From: Collinsella aerofaciens
GTDB lineage: Bacteria; Actinomycetota; Coriobacteriia; Coriobacteriales; Coriobacteriaceae
Length of the DNA stretch: 62,314 nt
Assembly (NCBI RefSeq): GCF_028209395.1
Contig: NZ_JAQLDQ010000011.1
Span: 1 to 62,314 of the forward strand
Direction: 5' to 3'
This document shows, one piece after another, positions 44,033 to 51,511 of this stretch. Under the pieces are notes generated by a model. That model searched no databases. It worked only from the letters and a program-made list of their open reading frames with translations, and was not told the origin of the DNA. A program made the translations under genes and the position numbers. Position 1 is the stretch's first letter; each line of letters opens with the position of its first letter.

Positions 44033-45043
44033 GTGGCAAAACAGCGCGTTACGATTGCAGACGTCGCTCGAGAGGCGGGAACCTCGACGGCAAGCGTCTC
44101 GTATTACCTCAACGACAAACGAGAAAAGCTTAGCGAGAAGACGCAGACAAAGATTGCGCGCGTCATCAAGGAACTCGGATACGTTCCCAACGCCCAAGCG
44201 CAAACGCTCACCGGCAAACAGACCCACGTCATTGCCATCATCATTTTGGATAACACCAACAAGTGGGCGGGCCTCGTCCTCAACGGCATGGAGCAGGTCA
44301 TGCTCCCCGCGGGCTACCAGACGGTCGTTTGCACGAGCAACTTTAACCCCGAGACCGAGCTCATGTACGTCGACAAGATGCTCTCGCTGGGCGTCGATGG
44401 CTTTATCATCCAGCCCACGGCAAACTTCAAAGCCGTGCACGACCGCATTAGACGCGCCGGCAAGCCCGTCGTCTTTTTTGACGCGGCCATCTACAGCCCA
44501 GGCACCAGCTGGATCAAAACCAACCTCTACGACGGCGTGTACAACGCCACGCAGGCGCTTCTCGATGCCGGCTACGAGGACTTTTTCTCCATTGCCGCCA
44601 ATATGACCGAAATGCGCACCCGCATGGAACGTTTTCAGGGATATGCCGAGGCATTAGCCGCGAATGGGCAGCTCTACAAAGCCATCCCCATCGATCACAA
44701 CAAGCCGTCAATCAACGAGCTCACCGAATACTTTAAATACAAGTTCAACCCCGCCAAGCGCACGCTCATCTTTGTCCAAAACCAATGGGCGCTCCCCCGC
44801 GTCTACAAGGCACTTCAGCCCATGGCCCATCTGCTTCCGCAGCAAATCGGCCTTTTGGGACTCAACTGCGAAGACTGGACTAATCTCACCACACCGACCG
44901 TCTCCACCATCATCGAGCCCGTCGACCAGGAAGGTCGCGAAGCAGCCGAGATGCTGCTCGCCCTACTTGACGGCAGCAGCGAACCCGGCGAGCAGCGCAT
45001 TCTCGAGTGCAAGCTCAACTGGCTCGACTCCACCTCGATCTAG
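44033..45043 (+). CDS. LacI family regulator of the PTS-transketolase operon
   Basis: A 336-residue repressor. The HTH is TIADVAREAGTSTASVSYYL (residues about 6-25), and the hinge segment contains NAQAQTLTG. The sensor domain has the usual two lobes (VIAIIILDNTNKWA, DGFIIQPTANF, LLGLNCEDW). I chose GTG at 44033, preceded by GGAAGGAG, over an upstream ATG frame that lacks a ribosome site. It is divergent from the sugar operon and is its likely regulator. The ligand is probably the imported sugar or its phosphate. Confidence 0.92.
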   Translation: MAKQRVTIADVAREAGTSTASVSYYLNDKREKLSEKTQTKIARVIKELGYVPNAQAQTLTGKQTHVIAIIILDNTNKWAGLVLNGMEQVMLPAGYQTVVCTSNFNPETELMYVDKMLSLGVDGFIIQPTANFKAVHDRIRRAGKPVVFFDAAIYSPGTSWIKTNLYDGVYNATQALLDAGYEDFFSIAANMTEMRTRMERFQGYAEALAANGQLYKAIPIDHNKPSINELTEYFKYKFNPAKRTLIFVQNQWALPRVYKALQPMAHLLPQQIGLLGLNCEDWTNLTTPTVSTIIEPVDQEGREAAEMLLALLDGSSEPGEQRILECKLNWLDSTSI

Positions 45044-45048
45044 ACCGC

Positions 45049-45077
45049 GGGACAAATAAATCAGGAGTGTTTGTCCC
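45049..45077. repeat. Hairpin of GTCCCAAA type
   Basis: GGGACAAA (45049-45056) and TTTGTCCC (45070-45077) flank TAAATCAGGAGTG. The CAGGAGTG...TCCCAAA segment also occurs near 25293. It may terminate the lacI gene. Confidence 0.65.
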
Positions 45078-45162
45078 AAATCTTAAGTATTTGTTCGATA
45101 GAACGGCCCCTGCCGGCTCCTGCTAGACTGGTAAATTCCGAACCGTCTAGCCAGGAGCCTCA

Positions 45163-46140
45163 ATGTCGCGCAAGTCCGCCTACAAGCAAGTACTTTCCAT
45201 CGGCACCGCCGTGGTGCTGGGGTTTGCGCTGTTCACAGGGTCGCTCGACGGAGCGCCCAAGCTGCTCTCGCCGCAAAGCGATGAGCAGGCGGCTGCTCTG
45301 GCCGAGAAGCAAAGCGAGAGCCCCAACCGCACCGACGACGAAGCGGACTTGGTCGCCCGGCTCGAATCGGGAACAGCGAGCTCCACGGACTCCGAAGATG
45401 ATCAGGACTCCGGCGATGGCTCTGAATCCGCCACGACCGACACCGCTGACGATGCCTCTTCAAACGTCACCCCCATCGACGAGGTCGAAAACCCCGATCT
45501 CGACCGCGCCCGCGGCGTATATCTCAGCAGCATTCCCGACTACGCCGGCAACCCCTACGTTGCCCTTCGCGCCGACAGCACGCACCCGTTGGGCACGCCA
45601 TCATTCACGCTCGACGAATACGAGCGAGCCACCGAAGAGGGCTGCTTTAAGAAGTTCTCCAAGCTCGATAGCCTGGGCCGCACCCGCAAGGCACTCGCCT
45701 GCGTGGGTCCCGAATCGCTCGGTCAGGGCAAGCGCGGCGATATCTCGCGTATCCATCCCGCCGGGTGGCACCAGCAGCGCTACGACTTTATTCCGGGTCA
45801 GAGCCTCTACAACCGCTGCCACCTTATCGCCTGGTCGCTCTGCGGCGAAAACGCCAACCGCAAGAATCTGCTCACCGGCACGCGCTATCTCAACGAAACG
45901 GGCATGCTGCCGTTTGAAGAGCAGATCCTCGACTACATCCACGACACAGGCAACCATGTGCTCTACCGCGTCACGCCTATGTATAACGAAGAGGAGCTCG
46001 TCTGCCGCGGCGTGCGCCTTGAGGCGCAATCGGTCGAGGACCACGGCAAGACCCTCTGCTTCCACGTATATTGCTACAATCTGCAGCCGCACGTGCAGAT
46101 CGACTACGCCACCGGCCGCAATCAGGCCTCGGGGGACTAG
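45163..46140 (+). CDS. Secreted DNA/RNA non-specific endonuclease
   Basis: A 325-residue exported protein. The N-terminal signal segment (residues about 8-28, VLSIGTAVVLGFALFTGS) is followed by a Ser/Asp/Glu-rich disordered stretch (about 45-100). The nuclease domain is the EndA/NucA type: the core YNRCHLIAWSLCGENANRKN contains the histidine and metal-binding asparagine of the DRGH-like site, followed by LLTGTRYLN. Such enzymes degrade extracellular DNA for nutrition or biofilm turnover. In EndA-type nucleases His and Asn are essential, and both are present. CAGGAG precedes the ATG at 45163. Monocistronic. Confidence 0.92.
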   Translation: MSRKSAYKQVLSIGTAVVLGFALFTGSLDGAPKLLSPQSDEQAAALAEKQSESPNRTDDEADLVARLESGTASSTDSEDDQDSGDGSESATTDTADDASSNVTPIDEVENPDLDRARGVYLSSIPDYAGNPYVALRADSTHPLGTPSFTLDEYERATEEGCFKKFSKLDSLGRTRKALACVGPESLGQGKRGDISRIHPAGWHQQRYDFIPGQSLYNRCHLIAWSLCGENANRKNLLTGTRYLNETGMLPFEEQILDYIHDTGNHVLYRVTPMYNEEELVCRGVRLEAQSVEDHGKTLCFHVYCYNLQPHVQIDYATGRNQASGD

Positions 46141-46199
46141 GGCCGACCAAGCTGCCCCAAAACCTAAAATGATCCGTTTTCCTCCGTCCCCCAGGGATC

Positions 46200-46235
46200 A
46201 AAAAGGGCCGCCCTGGATTGCCCAGAGCGGCCCTT
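46200..46235 (-). terminator. Terminator of the EF-G-like gene
   Basis: AAGGGCCGC (46203-46211) and GCGGCCCTT (46227-46235); T5 follows on the minus strand. Confidence 0.85.
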
Positions 46236-46269
46236 GCACCGGCATGCATGTTGCAGGCAACGCCACGCG

Positions 46270-48345
46270 CTACTTGGCGCGACCCTCCTCATAGCGCTCG
46301 ACCAGCTTGGCCTGAACGTCATAGGGAACCTGCTCGTAGCCGGCGGGCTTCATGGTAAAGTCACCCGTGCCGCGCGTGATGGAGCGCAGACGCGTCGAGT
46401 AATCCGTCAGCTCGGCCAGCGGCGCTTGAGCGATGACCACGGTGTCTCCGCGCTCATCGGTCTCCATGCCCGTCACGCGACCGCGCGAGGCCGAGATGTC
46501 GCCCATCACGGCGCCGGCGTAGCTCTCGGGGATCGTCACCGTGATTTCCTCGATAGGCTCCAGCACCACTGGATCGGCATCGGCGCATGCCTTGCGCAGG
46601 CCGATGCGAGCCGCCGCGCGGAACGCCATCTCGTTGGAGTCGACGCTGTGATACGAACCGTCGTACACCGCGACGCGAATGCCCGTGAGCGGGTAGCCGG
46701 CAATAATACCGTCCTTCATGGTCTCCTGGACGCCCTTGTCCACGGCGGGAATCAGCGAGCGCGGAATGCGGCCACCCACGACCTCGTCAACAAACTCATA
46801 GCCGTCGCTCGTGCCGTCGGGCCCAATGAGCGGCTCCACGCGCAGCCAGCAGTCGCCGTACTGACCGGCGCCGCCGGTCTGCTTCTTGTGGCGACCCTGG
46901 GCGCTCGCCGTGCGGCGGATGGTCTCGCGATACGGAATGCGGATCGGCACGCTCTTGGCGGCGACCTTGGTGCGGTCCTCCAGACGGTTGAGCAGCACCG
47001 AAACCTGTGCCTCACCAACGGCAGAGATAATGGTCTGGCCAGTCTCCTCGTCGCGGTCGATGCTCATGGTCGGGTCTGCCTTGCAGGCCTTCTCGATAAA
47101 CGTGTAGAGCTTCTCCTCGTCGCCGCGATTCTCGGCCTCGATGGCGATGCGGTACTGCGAGTTGGGGAACTTAAATGCCGCCGCCTCGACCTTGCCAGTA
47201 ATGGAGAGCGTATCGCCCGTCTCGGCGGCCAGCTTAGGCGCCACGATGATGTCGCCGGCATAGGCGTGACCGACCTCGGTCATGTCGCGGCCGCACATCA
47301 CATACAGGTGAGCCAGACGATCGCTCTTGCGGGTACGCGCGTTGACCAGCTCAAGGCCCGGCTCAAGCGTGCCCGTCAGTACCTTGATAAAGCTGATGCG
47401 GCCCTGCTGCGGATCGGCCAGCGTCTTAAACACAAACGCCACCGGACGGTCATCGTCGCTCGAGATCTTAAGCGAATCACCGTCGATGAGCGGCATCTCG
47501 CCATAGTCGGTCGGCGCTGGGAAGTATGTGGCGATGTCGTCCATCAGCGAGTTAACGCCCTGCTCCTTAATGCAATCGCCCGCAAAGACCGGCACAAAGA
47601 TGCGCTCGGCGATCGCCTTCGACAGCAGGCCTTCAAGCTCCTCCTGCGTCAGCGTCTCCTCGCCTTCCAGGTACTTCATCATCAGCTCATCGTCGGCCTC
47701 GGCCACCAACTCGCACAGATGGTCATGGGCTTCCTCGGCCTGGGCACGATACTCCTCGGGAATCTCCGACTCAACGGCCTCGGCGCCGTTGCAGTGGCGC
47801 GCCTTCATGCGCACCAGGTCGATGATGCCGTCAAAGTCCTCGCCCTCGCCCCAGGGAAGAGTCACGGCGCCCAGGCGCGTACCAAAGCGCTCCTGCAGCA
47901 GGTCCATTGTGGTCGCAAAGCTGGCCTCGGAGCGCGACAGGCGGTTTACGAACACCGCACGCGCCAGGCGCAGGTCCTCGGCGGCATACCAGAGCTTAAC
48001 CGTCGTAGGCTGCGGGCCGGCCTCGGCGTCGACCACAAACAGAGCCGTCTCGCAGACGCTCATCGCGGCAAAGGCGTCGCCGATAAAATCGGGGTAGCAC
48101 GGGGCATCGAGCACATTGATGCGCGCGCCCTTCCAGTCGATCGGCGCAATGGTCGTCGAGATGGAAAATGCACGCTTGACCTCTTCGGGGTCATAGTCGA
48201 GCGTGGGCCTGGTGCCGTCGTGGCCGCCCAGGCGGGCGGTCTTGCCGGAAAGGTGGAGCATGGCCTCGGCGAGTGAAGTCTTGCCCACCCCGCCTTGGCC
48301 TACGAGCACCACGTTCCTTACGTTACCGGTCTTGGGAGCACCCAT
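46270..48345 (-). CDS. Elongation factor G-like protein (EF-G2/FusA2 type)
   Basis: A 691-residue translational GTPase-like protein. The P-loop is GQGGVGKT (16-23). Domain organisation follows EF-G: G domain, domain II (LADPQQGRISFIKVLTGTLE), domain IV with AQGRHKKQTGGAGQYGD, and a C-terminal domain ending near residue 675. Two GTPase motifs deviate: switch II is DAPCYPDF where canonical EF-G has DTPGHVDF, and the NKxD guanine-recognition motif reads VNRLS. These changes suggest altered GTP hydrolysis or specificity. AAGGAGG lies five bases before the ATG at 48345. Real EF-G must be encoded elsewhere. In actinobacteria this group is paralogous and not essential; the precise role is unknown. 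Confidence 0.9.
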   Translation of the reverse strand: MGAPKTGNVRNVVLVGQGGVGKTSLAEAMLHLSGKTARLGGHDGTRPTLDYDPEEVKRAFSISTTIAPIDWKGARINVLDAPCYPDFIGDAFAAMSVCETALFVVDAEAGPQPTTVKLWYAAEDLRLARAVFVNRLSRSEASFATTMDLLQERFGTRLGAVTLPWGEGEDFDGIIDLVRMKARHCNGAEAVESEIPEEYRAQAEEAHDHLCELVAEADDELMMKYLEGEETLTQEELEGLLSKAIAERIFVPVFAGDCIKEQGVNSLMDDIATYFPAPTDYGEMPLIDGDSLKISSDDDRPVAFVFKTLADPQQGRISFIKVLTGTLEPGLELVNARTRKSDRLAHLYVMCGRDMTEVGHAYAGDIIVAPKLAAETGDTLSITGKVEAAAFKFPNSQYRIAIEAENRGDEEKLYTFIEKACKADPTMSIDRDEETGQTIISAVGEAQVSVLLNRLEDRTKVAAKSVPIRIPYRETIRRTASAQGRHKKQTGGAGQYGDCWLRVEPLIGPDGTSDGYEFVDEVVGGRIPRSLIPAVDKGVQETMKDGIIAGYPLTGIRVAVYDGSYHSVDSNEMAFRAAARIGLRKACADADPVVLEPIEEITVTIPESYAGAVMGDISASRGRVTGMETDERGDTVVIAQAPLAELTDYSTRLRSITRGTGDFTMKPAGYEQVPYDVQAKLVERYEEGRAK

Positions 48346-48588
48346 GATGACCTCCTTGCAGGGCCGCGCGCAATGCGCGACGCCAACGGGGAGAGTTCGC
48401 GGTCGGTGCCGTCCCGGGAGCAGCATGGTCGGCAGCCGAGCCGACTCACCCTCCAAATGTCCTATGCCACCACCCTACCCTCACGGACGGCTGTCCATGC
48501 ATACCTTTCGGCACACGTATGAATACAGGCGGCGAGAGGAAGAGACAAGCTTGTGGGGCAATTATTGAACCCCGTCGATGTAAACAAA

Positions 48589-48622
48589 AAGCCGCCACAG
48601 ACCGTAAGACCTGTGGCGGCTT
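48589..48622 (-). terminator. Terminator of the amino-acid ABC operon
   Basis: Perfect arms AAGCCGCCACAG (48589-48600) and CTGTGGCGGCTT (48611-48622); T5 follows on the minus strand. The rest of 48346-48655 (about 310 bases) has no supported gene. Confidence 0.9.
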
Positions 48623-48655
48623 CGCCTCAATTAATAGTTGAGTAAATACCTGAGT

Positions 48656-49420
48656 CTACCCCTCGATACGGCTCAAGAACTCACGCGTGCGCTGCTCGCG
48701 CGGATGGTCGATAACCTGTTCGGCAGATCCCTCCTCGACAATGCGACCGCCGTCCATAAAGACCACGCGGTCGGCAACATCGCGCGCAAATTGCATCGCG
48801 TGGGTCACGATTACCATCGTCATATTCTGCGCCGCCAGGTCCTTAATGACACGCAGCACCTCGGCCGTCAGCTCGGGATCGAGCGCCGAGGTCGGCTCGT
48901 CAAAGAACAGGATCTCCGGGTCGAGCGCTAGGGCGCGGGCAATACTCACGCGCTGCTGCTGACCGCCCGAAAGCTCACACGGAACCTTATTCTCGTTGCC
49001 CATAAGCCCCATCTGAGCAATCAATTCATAAGCACGAGCTTCCGCCTGCTCGCGCGGGCGCTTAAGCACGCGGATCGGCGCGTCGATGATGTTTTTCATC
49101 ACGGTATAGTGCGGGAACAGGTTGTAATTTTGGAACACCAGGCCGAATCGCGAGCGCGCCTGCTTGGGAACATCTCCCTTCGCATAGACCGCGCCCGATC
49201 CCACATCCGTCGCAACCGCAAGGTCGCCAAACGAAAGCGAGCCACCGTCGAGTGTCTCGAGCAGCGTAGCGCAGCGCAGCAGCGTGGACTTACCGCCACC
49301 CGAAGGCCCGATAATCGCCACGACCTCACCGCGCTTGACTTCGAGTGAGATATCCTTGAGCACCTCATTGCCGCCAAACGCCTTACGCGCGCTTTCGATT
49401 TTCATCACTGAGTTAGTCAT
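48656..49420 (-). CDS. Polar amino-acid ABC transporter ATPase
   Basis: A 254-residue ATPase of the GlnQ/HisP family. Walker A is GPSGGGKST (38-46), the Q-loop is FGLVFQNYNLFPH, the signature is LSGGQQQR, Walker B is EILFFDEPTSALDPE and the H-loop is VTHAMQF. It energises the importer with the permease and binding protein encoded just upstream. The start overlaps the end of the permease gene by a few bases, so coupling is likely. MKIES at 49405 is an alternative start. A strong terminator follows the stop. The amino acid substrate is not determined. Confidence 0.95.
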   Translation of the reverse strand: MTNSVMKIESARKAFGGNEVLKDISLEVKRGEVVAIIGPSGGGKSTLLRCATLLETLDGGSLSFGDLAVATDVGSGAVYAKGDVPKQARSRFGLVFQNYNLFPHYTVMKNIIDAPIRVLKRPREQAEARAYELIAQMGLMGNENKVPCELSGGQQQRVSIARALALDPEILFFDEPTSALDPELTAEVLRVIKDLAAQNMTMVIVTHAMQFARDVADRVVFMDGGRIVEEGSAEQVIDHPREQRTREFLSRIEG

Positions 49421-50105
49421 GATAATAGTCCAGCTTCTTTTCGGCGGCACCCAGCAGCATCTCGACCACAAAGTTAAAGACCCAGTAAATCAGCGCCGCA
49501 ATCGCAAACGGCACCATGCTCACTTGCGAGGCAACCAGCGCCTTGGCCGTCGAGAACATCTCGCCCACGCCAATGGCAAACGCCAGCGACGTGTCCTTGA
49601 CCAGCGTGATGATCTCGTTGCCCATCGCCGGCAGAATACGCTTGGCGACCTGCGGCATCACGATATACAGAAACGTCTGCACGCGCGAATAGCCCAGCAC
49701 CTCGGCAGCCTCGTATTGACCGCGCGGAATGGACTGCAAGCCCGAGCGATAGATCTCGGCAAAGTAACCAGCGTAGTTGATGATGAACGCCACGACGCAC
49801 GCCGTCCACTTGGAATCGGGCGTGAGCGAAATGCCAAACACGTAGTACGGGGCAAAGTAGATGGCAAACATCTGCAGCATGAGCGGCGTACCGCGCATGA
49901 CCGAAATGTAGATGCGCGCAATCCAGCGGAGCGGCGCAATTTTGCTCATGCGCATAAACGCCACGGGGATTCCCAGCGGAATCGACCCCAGCAGCGTCAG
50001 CACAAACAACTGCAAACTGACCAAGAAGCCCTGGCCAAGCATCTGCATCATGACCTGAATAGACAACCCAAGCTCTCTTTCACAGTAACGGAACAGCGAA
50101 CCCAA
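49413..50105 (-). CDS. Amino-acid ABC transporter permease
   Basis: A 230-residue integral membrane protein (HisM/GlnP family) with five transmembrane helices. The EAA loop that contacts the ATPase is seen in GQYEAAEVLGYSRVQTFLYIV (about residues 133-153). FLVSLQLFVLTLLGSIPLGI is the typical first helix. The start is uncertain: TTG at 50105 gives MGSLFRY..., but no good ribosome site precedes it. The ATG at 50051 (MMQMLGQG) is the alternative. An imperfect nested palindrome lies just before it, between this gene and the binding-protein gene. Confidence 0.9.
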   Translation of the reverse strand: MGSLFRYCERELGLSIQVMMQMLGQGFLVSLQLFVLTLLGSIPLGIPVAFMRMSKIAPLRWIARIYISVMRGTPLMLQMFAIYFAPYYVFGISLTPDSKWTACVVAFIINYAGYFAEIYRSGLQSIPRGQYEAAEVLGYSRVQTFLYIVMPQVAKRILPAMGNEIITLVKDTSLAFAIGVGEMFSTAKALVASQVSMVPFAIAALIYWVFNFVVEMLLGAAEKKLDYYHD

Positions 50106-50111
50106 TGCTAA

Positions 50112-50218
50112 AGCGGGTTTTCCAGGTGCCCGAGTTTGCCGTGAAAGAGGAGCGCCGCGTACTAAATGTACGCAAGCGACGGTTTGAACGGCAAAATCGG
50201 GTGCCTGGGAAAGCCGCT
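50112..50218. repeat. Nested imperfect inverted repeat, 107 bp
   Basis: Arms 50112-50142 and 50188-50218 match with a few mismatches, starting AGCGGGTTTTCCAGG and ending GGGAAAGCCGCT. The interior CGCGTAC-TAAAT-GTACGC is a second stem. The right arm includes the stop codon of the binding-protein gene, so it splits an otherwise tight operon. Confidence 0.8.
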
Positions 50219-51077
50219 ATTTGAGCACCCAGTTGTCGAAGGAAAGACCATAGCTTGCATATTTATCGCACAGGTCCTTGACCGTGCCGTCCTCGTAGAG
50301 CGCCTTGAGCGACTCGGTCACGGCGTCGGCCGACTTGGTGCCGCCCTTCTTAAAGCCGACGGCGTAGTGCTCGCTGGACAGCGGCTTGTCGAGCTGCGTA
50401 TAGGCATCGGGCTTGGCGGCAAGCTGATACTGGGCAATCGAAAGGTCGCAAGCCACGGCATCGACCGCGCCGCTCTCGAGCTGCATAAAGGCCGTGTTGT
50501 ACTCGCCGATGGTATCGAGCGTGGCAAACGTCGCGGCCAGATCCTTCTGGTCGCCCTCGAGCACATCCTGCGCAGCGGAATCGGTCTGAGTGATCACGGT
50601 CTTGCCAGCGAGATCGTCCCAGCTCTTGATACCCGCGTCCTTCTTGACCACGAGCACTTGCTCGTTGAGCATGTACGGCTCGGAGAACGTGTAGCCGTCC
50701 TCACGGCCCTCCATGGTAAAGCCGTTCCAGATGCAGTTGATGGCGCCGGAGTTGAGCAGCGTATCCTTGGCGTCCCAGTCGATGGCCTCGTATTTGACCT
50801 CCCAGCCCTGCTTATCGGCAACAGCCTTGGCCAGATCGAGATCAAAGCCGGTGTACTCGCCATCGTCGCCCACAAAGCCGTACGGAGGATAGGACTTATC
50901 AAAGCCCACCACGAGCTTCTTGGACTCCGCGGCGCCCTTCACATCCTTGGCCGCGGCAGAGCCAGCAGCGGAGCCCTTGCCAGCACCACCGCCGCAACCG
51001 ACAAGACCAAGGCCAAGCACCGCGGCGAGCGAGCCGGCTAGACCAACAAACTGACGACGAGACATATCGGTATTCAT
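50217..51077 (-). CDS. Amino-acid ABC transporter substrate-binding lipoprotein
   Basis: A 286-residue extracellular lipoprotein of the family 3 solute-binding proteins. The signal peptide has SRRQF (twin-arginine-like) and a lipobox ending LGLVGC with the modified Cys28. The binding domain begins KLVVGFDKSYPPYGFVGDDG and contains GFDLDLAKAVADKQGWEV, typical of the family. Its ligands are likely polar amino acids. GGGGGA lies before the ATG at 51077. It is the first gene of the importer operon, with a good promoter and a dyad upstream. Confidence 0.95.
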   Translation of the reverse strand: MNTDMSRRQFVGLAGSLAAVLGLGLVGCGGGAGKGSAAGSAAAKDVKGAAESKKLVVGFDKSYPPYGFVGDDGEYTGFDLDLAKAVADKQGWEVKYEAIDWDAKDTLLNSGAINCIWNGFTMEGREDGYTFSEPYMLNEQVLVVKKDAGIKSWDDLAGKTVITQTDSAAQDVLEGDQKDLAATFATLDTIGEYNTAFMQLESGAVDAVACDLSIAQYQLAAKPDAYTQLDKPLSSEHYAVGFKKGGTKSADAVTESLKALYEDGTVKDLCDKYASYGLSFDNWVLK

Positions 51078-51106
51078 GGTATTCCCCCTCGATAGCACTT
51101 TAGTTA

Positions 51107-51162
51107 GGTAAAGTGAGTCATGTAACGTTCAGAATCATACACTTTACCTTGATAGAGCACAA
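51107..51162 (-). promoter_or_regulatory. Promoter with GGTAAAGTG dyad upstream of ABC operon
   Basis: TTGTGC (51157-51162), 17-base spacer, TATGAT (51134-51139) on the minus strand. GGTAAAGTG (51107-51115) and CACTTTACC (51140-51148) are perfect inverted half-sites with 24 bases between them; the upstream one lies inside the promoter spacer, next to the -10. A repressor binding there would block initiation. Confidence 0.6.
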
Positions 51163-51170
51163 GGTTGGGG

Positions 51171-51255
51171 TTGCCCGGCGCGGGCGGGGAGCGGCGCGTA
51201 ATTAAGTTTCCTGCTCTACAGTCCTGCGCAAGACGGAAAGCACGTATGGAGCACT
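51171..51255. repeat. Partial degenerate copy of the 51267 element
   Basis: The stretch GCCCGGCGCG, then TGCTCTACAGTCCTGC followed by about 15 related bases, repeats sequence found inside 51283-51330. It lacks the second arm. Confidence 0.6.
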
Positions 51256-51266
51256 AGGTTGGAGCA

Positions 51267-51405
51267 CCCGGCTGGGTGGCGCCCGGCGCGGAGTTTAATT
51301 TGCTGCTCTACAGTCCTGCTCACGACGGAGGCCACATTAAGTGGCCTCCTGTTCGTGCGGAACTCGCGACAAATTAAACTCCGCGCCGGGCGCCACCCAG
51401 CCGGG
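51267..51405. repeat. Long nested palindrome with perfect 36-base arms
   Basis: Arms 51267-51302 and 51370-51405 are perfect complements (begin CCCGGCTGGGTGGCGC). Inside, GGAGGCCAC (51327-51335) pairs with GTGGCCTCC (51341-51349), flanked by CACGA/TCGTG. It lies in the 430-base gap between divergent genes; the remaining bases there show no gene. Confidence 0.92.
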
Positions 51406-51511
51406 AGACAACGTGTTCGGAACCTTAAATAGCCTCCTCTCCAAACGGGCACGTTGAATGCACGGTACAATTGCTTCGGACTTTTCTTTTATTTAATAGT
51501 GGGGTTAATTC

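Noticed and set aside
43797..44606. Plus-strand ORF of 269 codons before and over the LacI gene
   Set aside because: It is out of frame with the LacI domains, has a Ser/Arg/Thr-rich shadow composition and no ribosome site.
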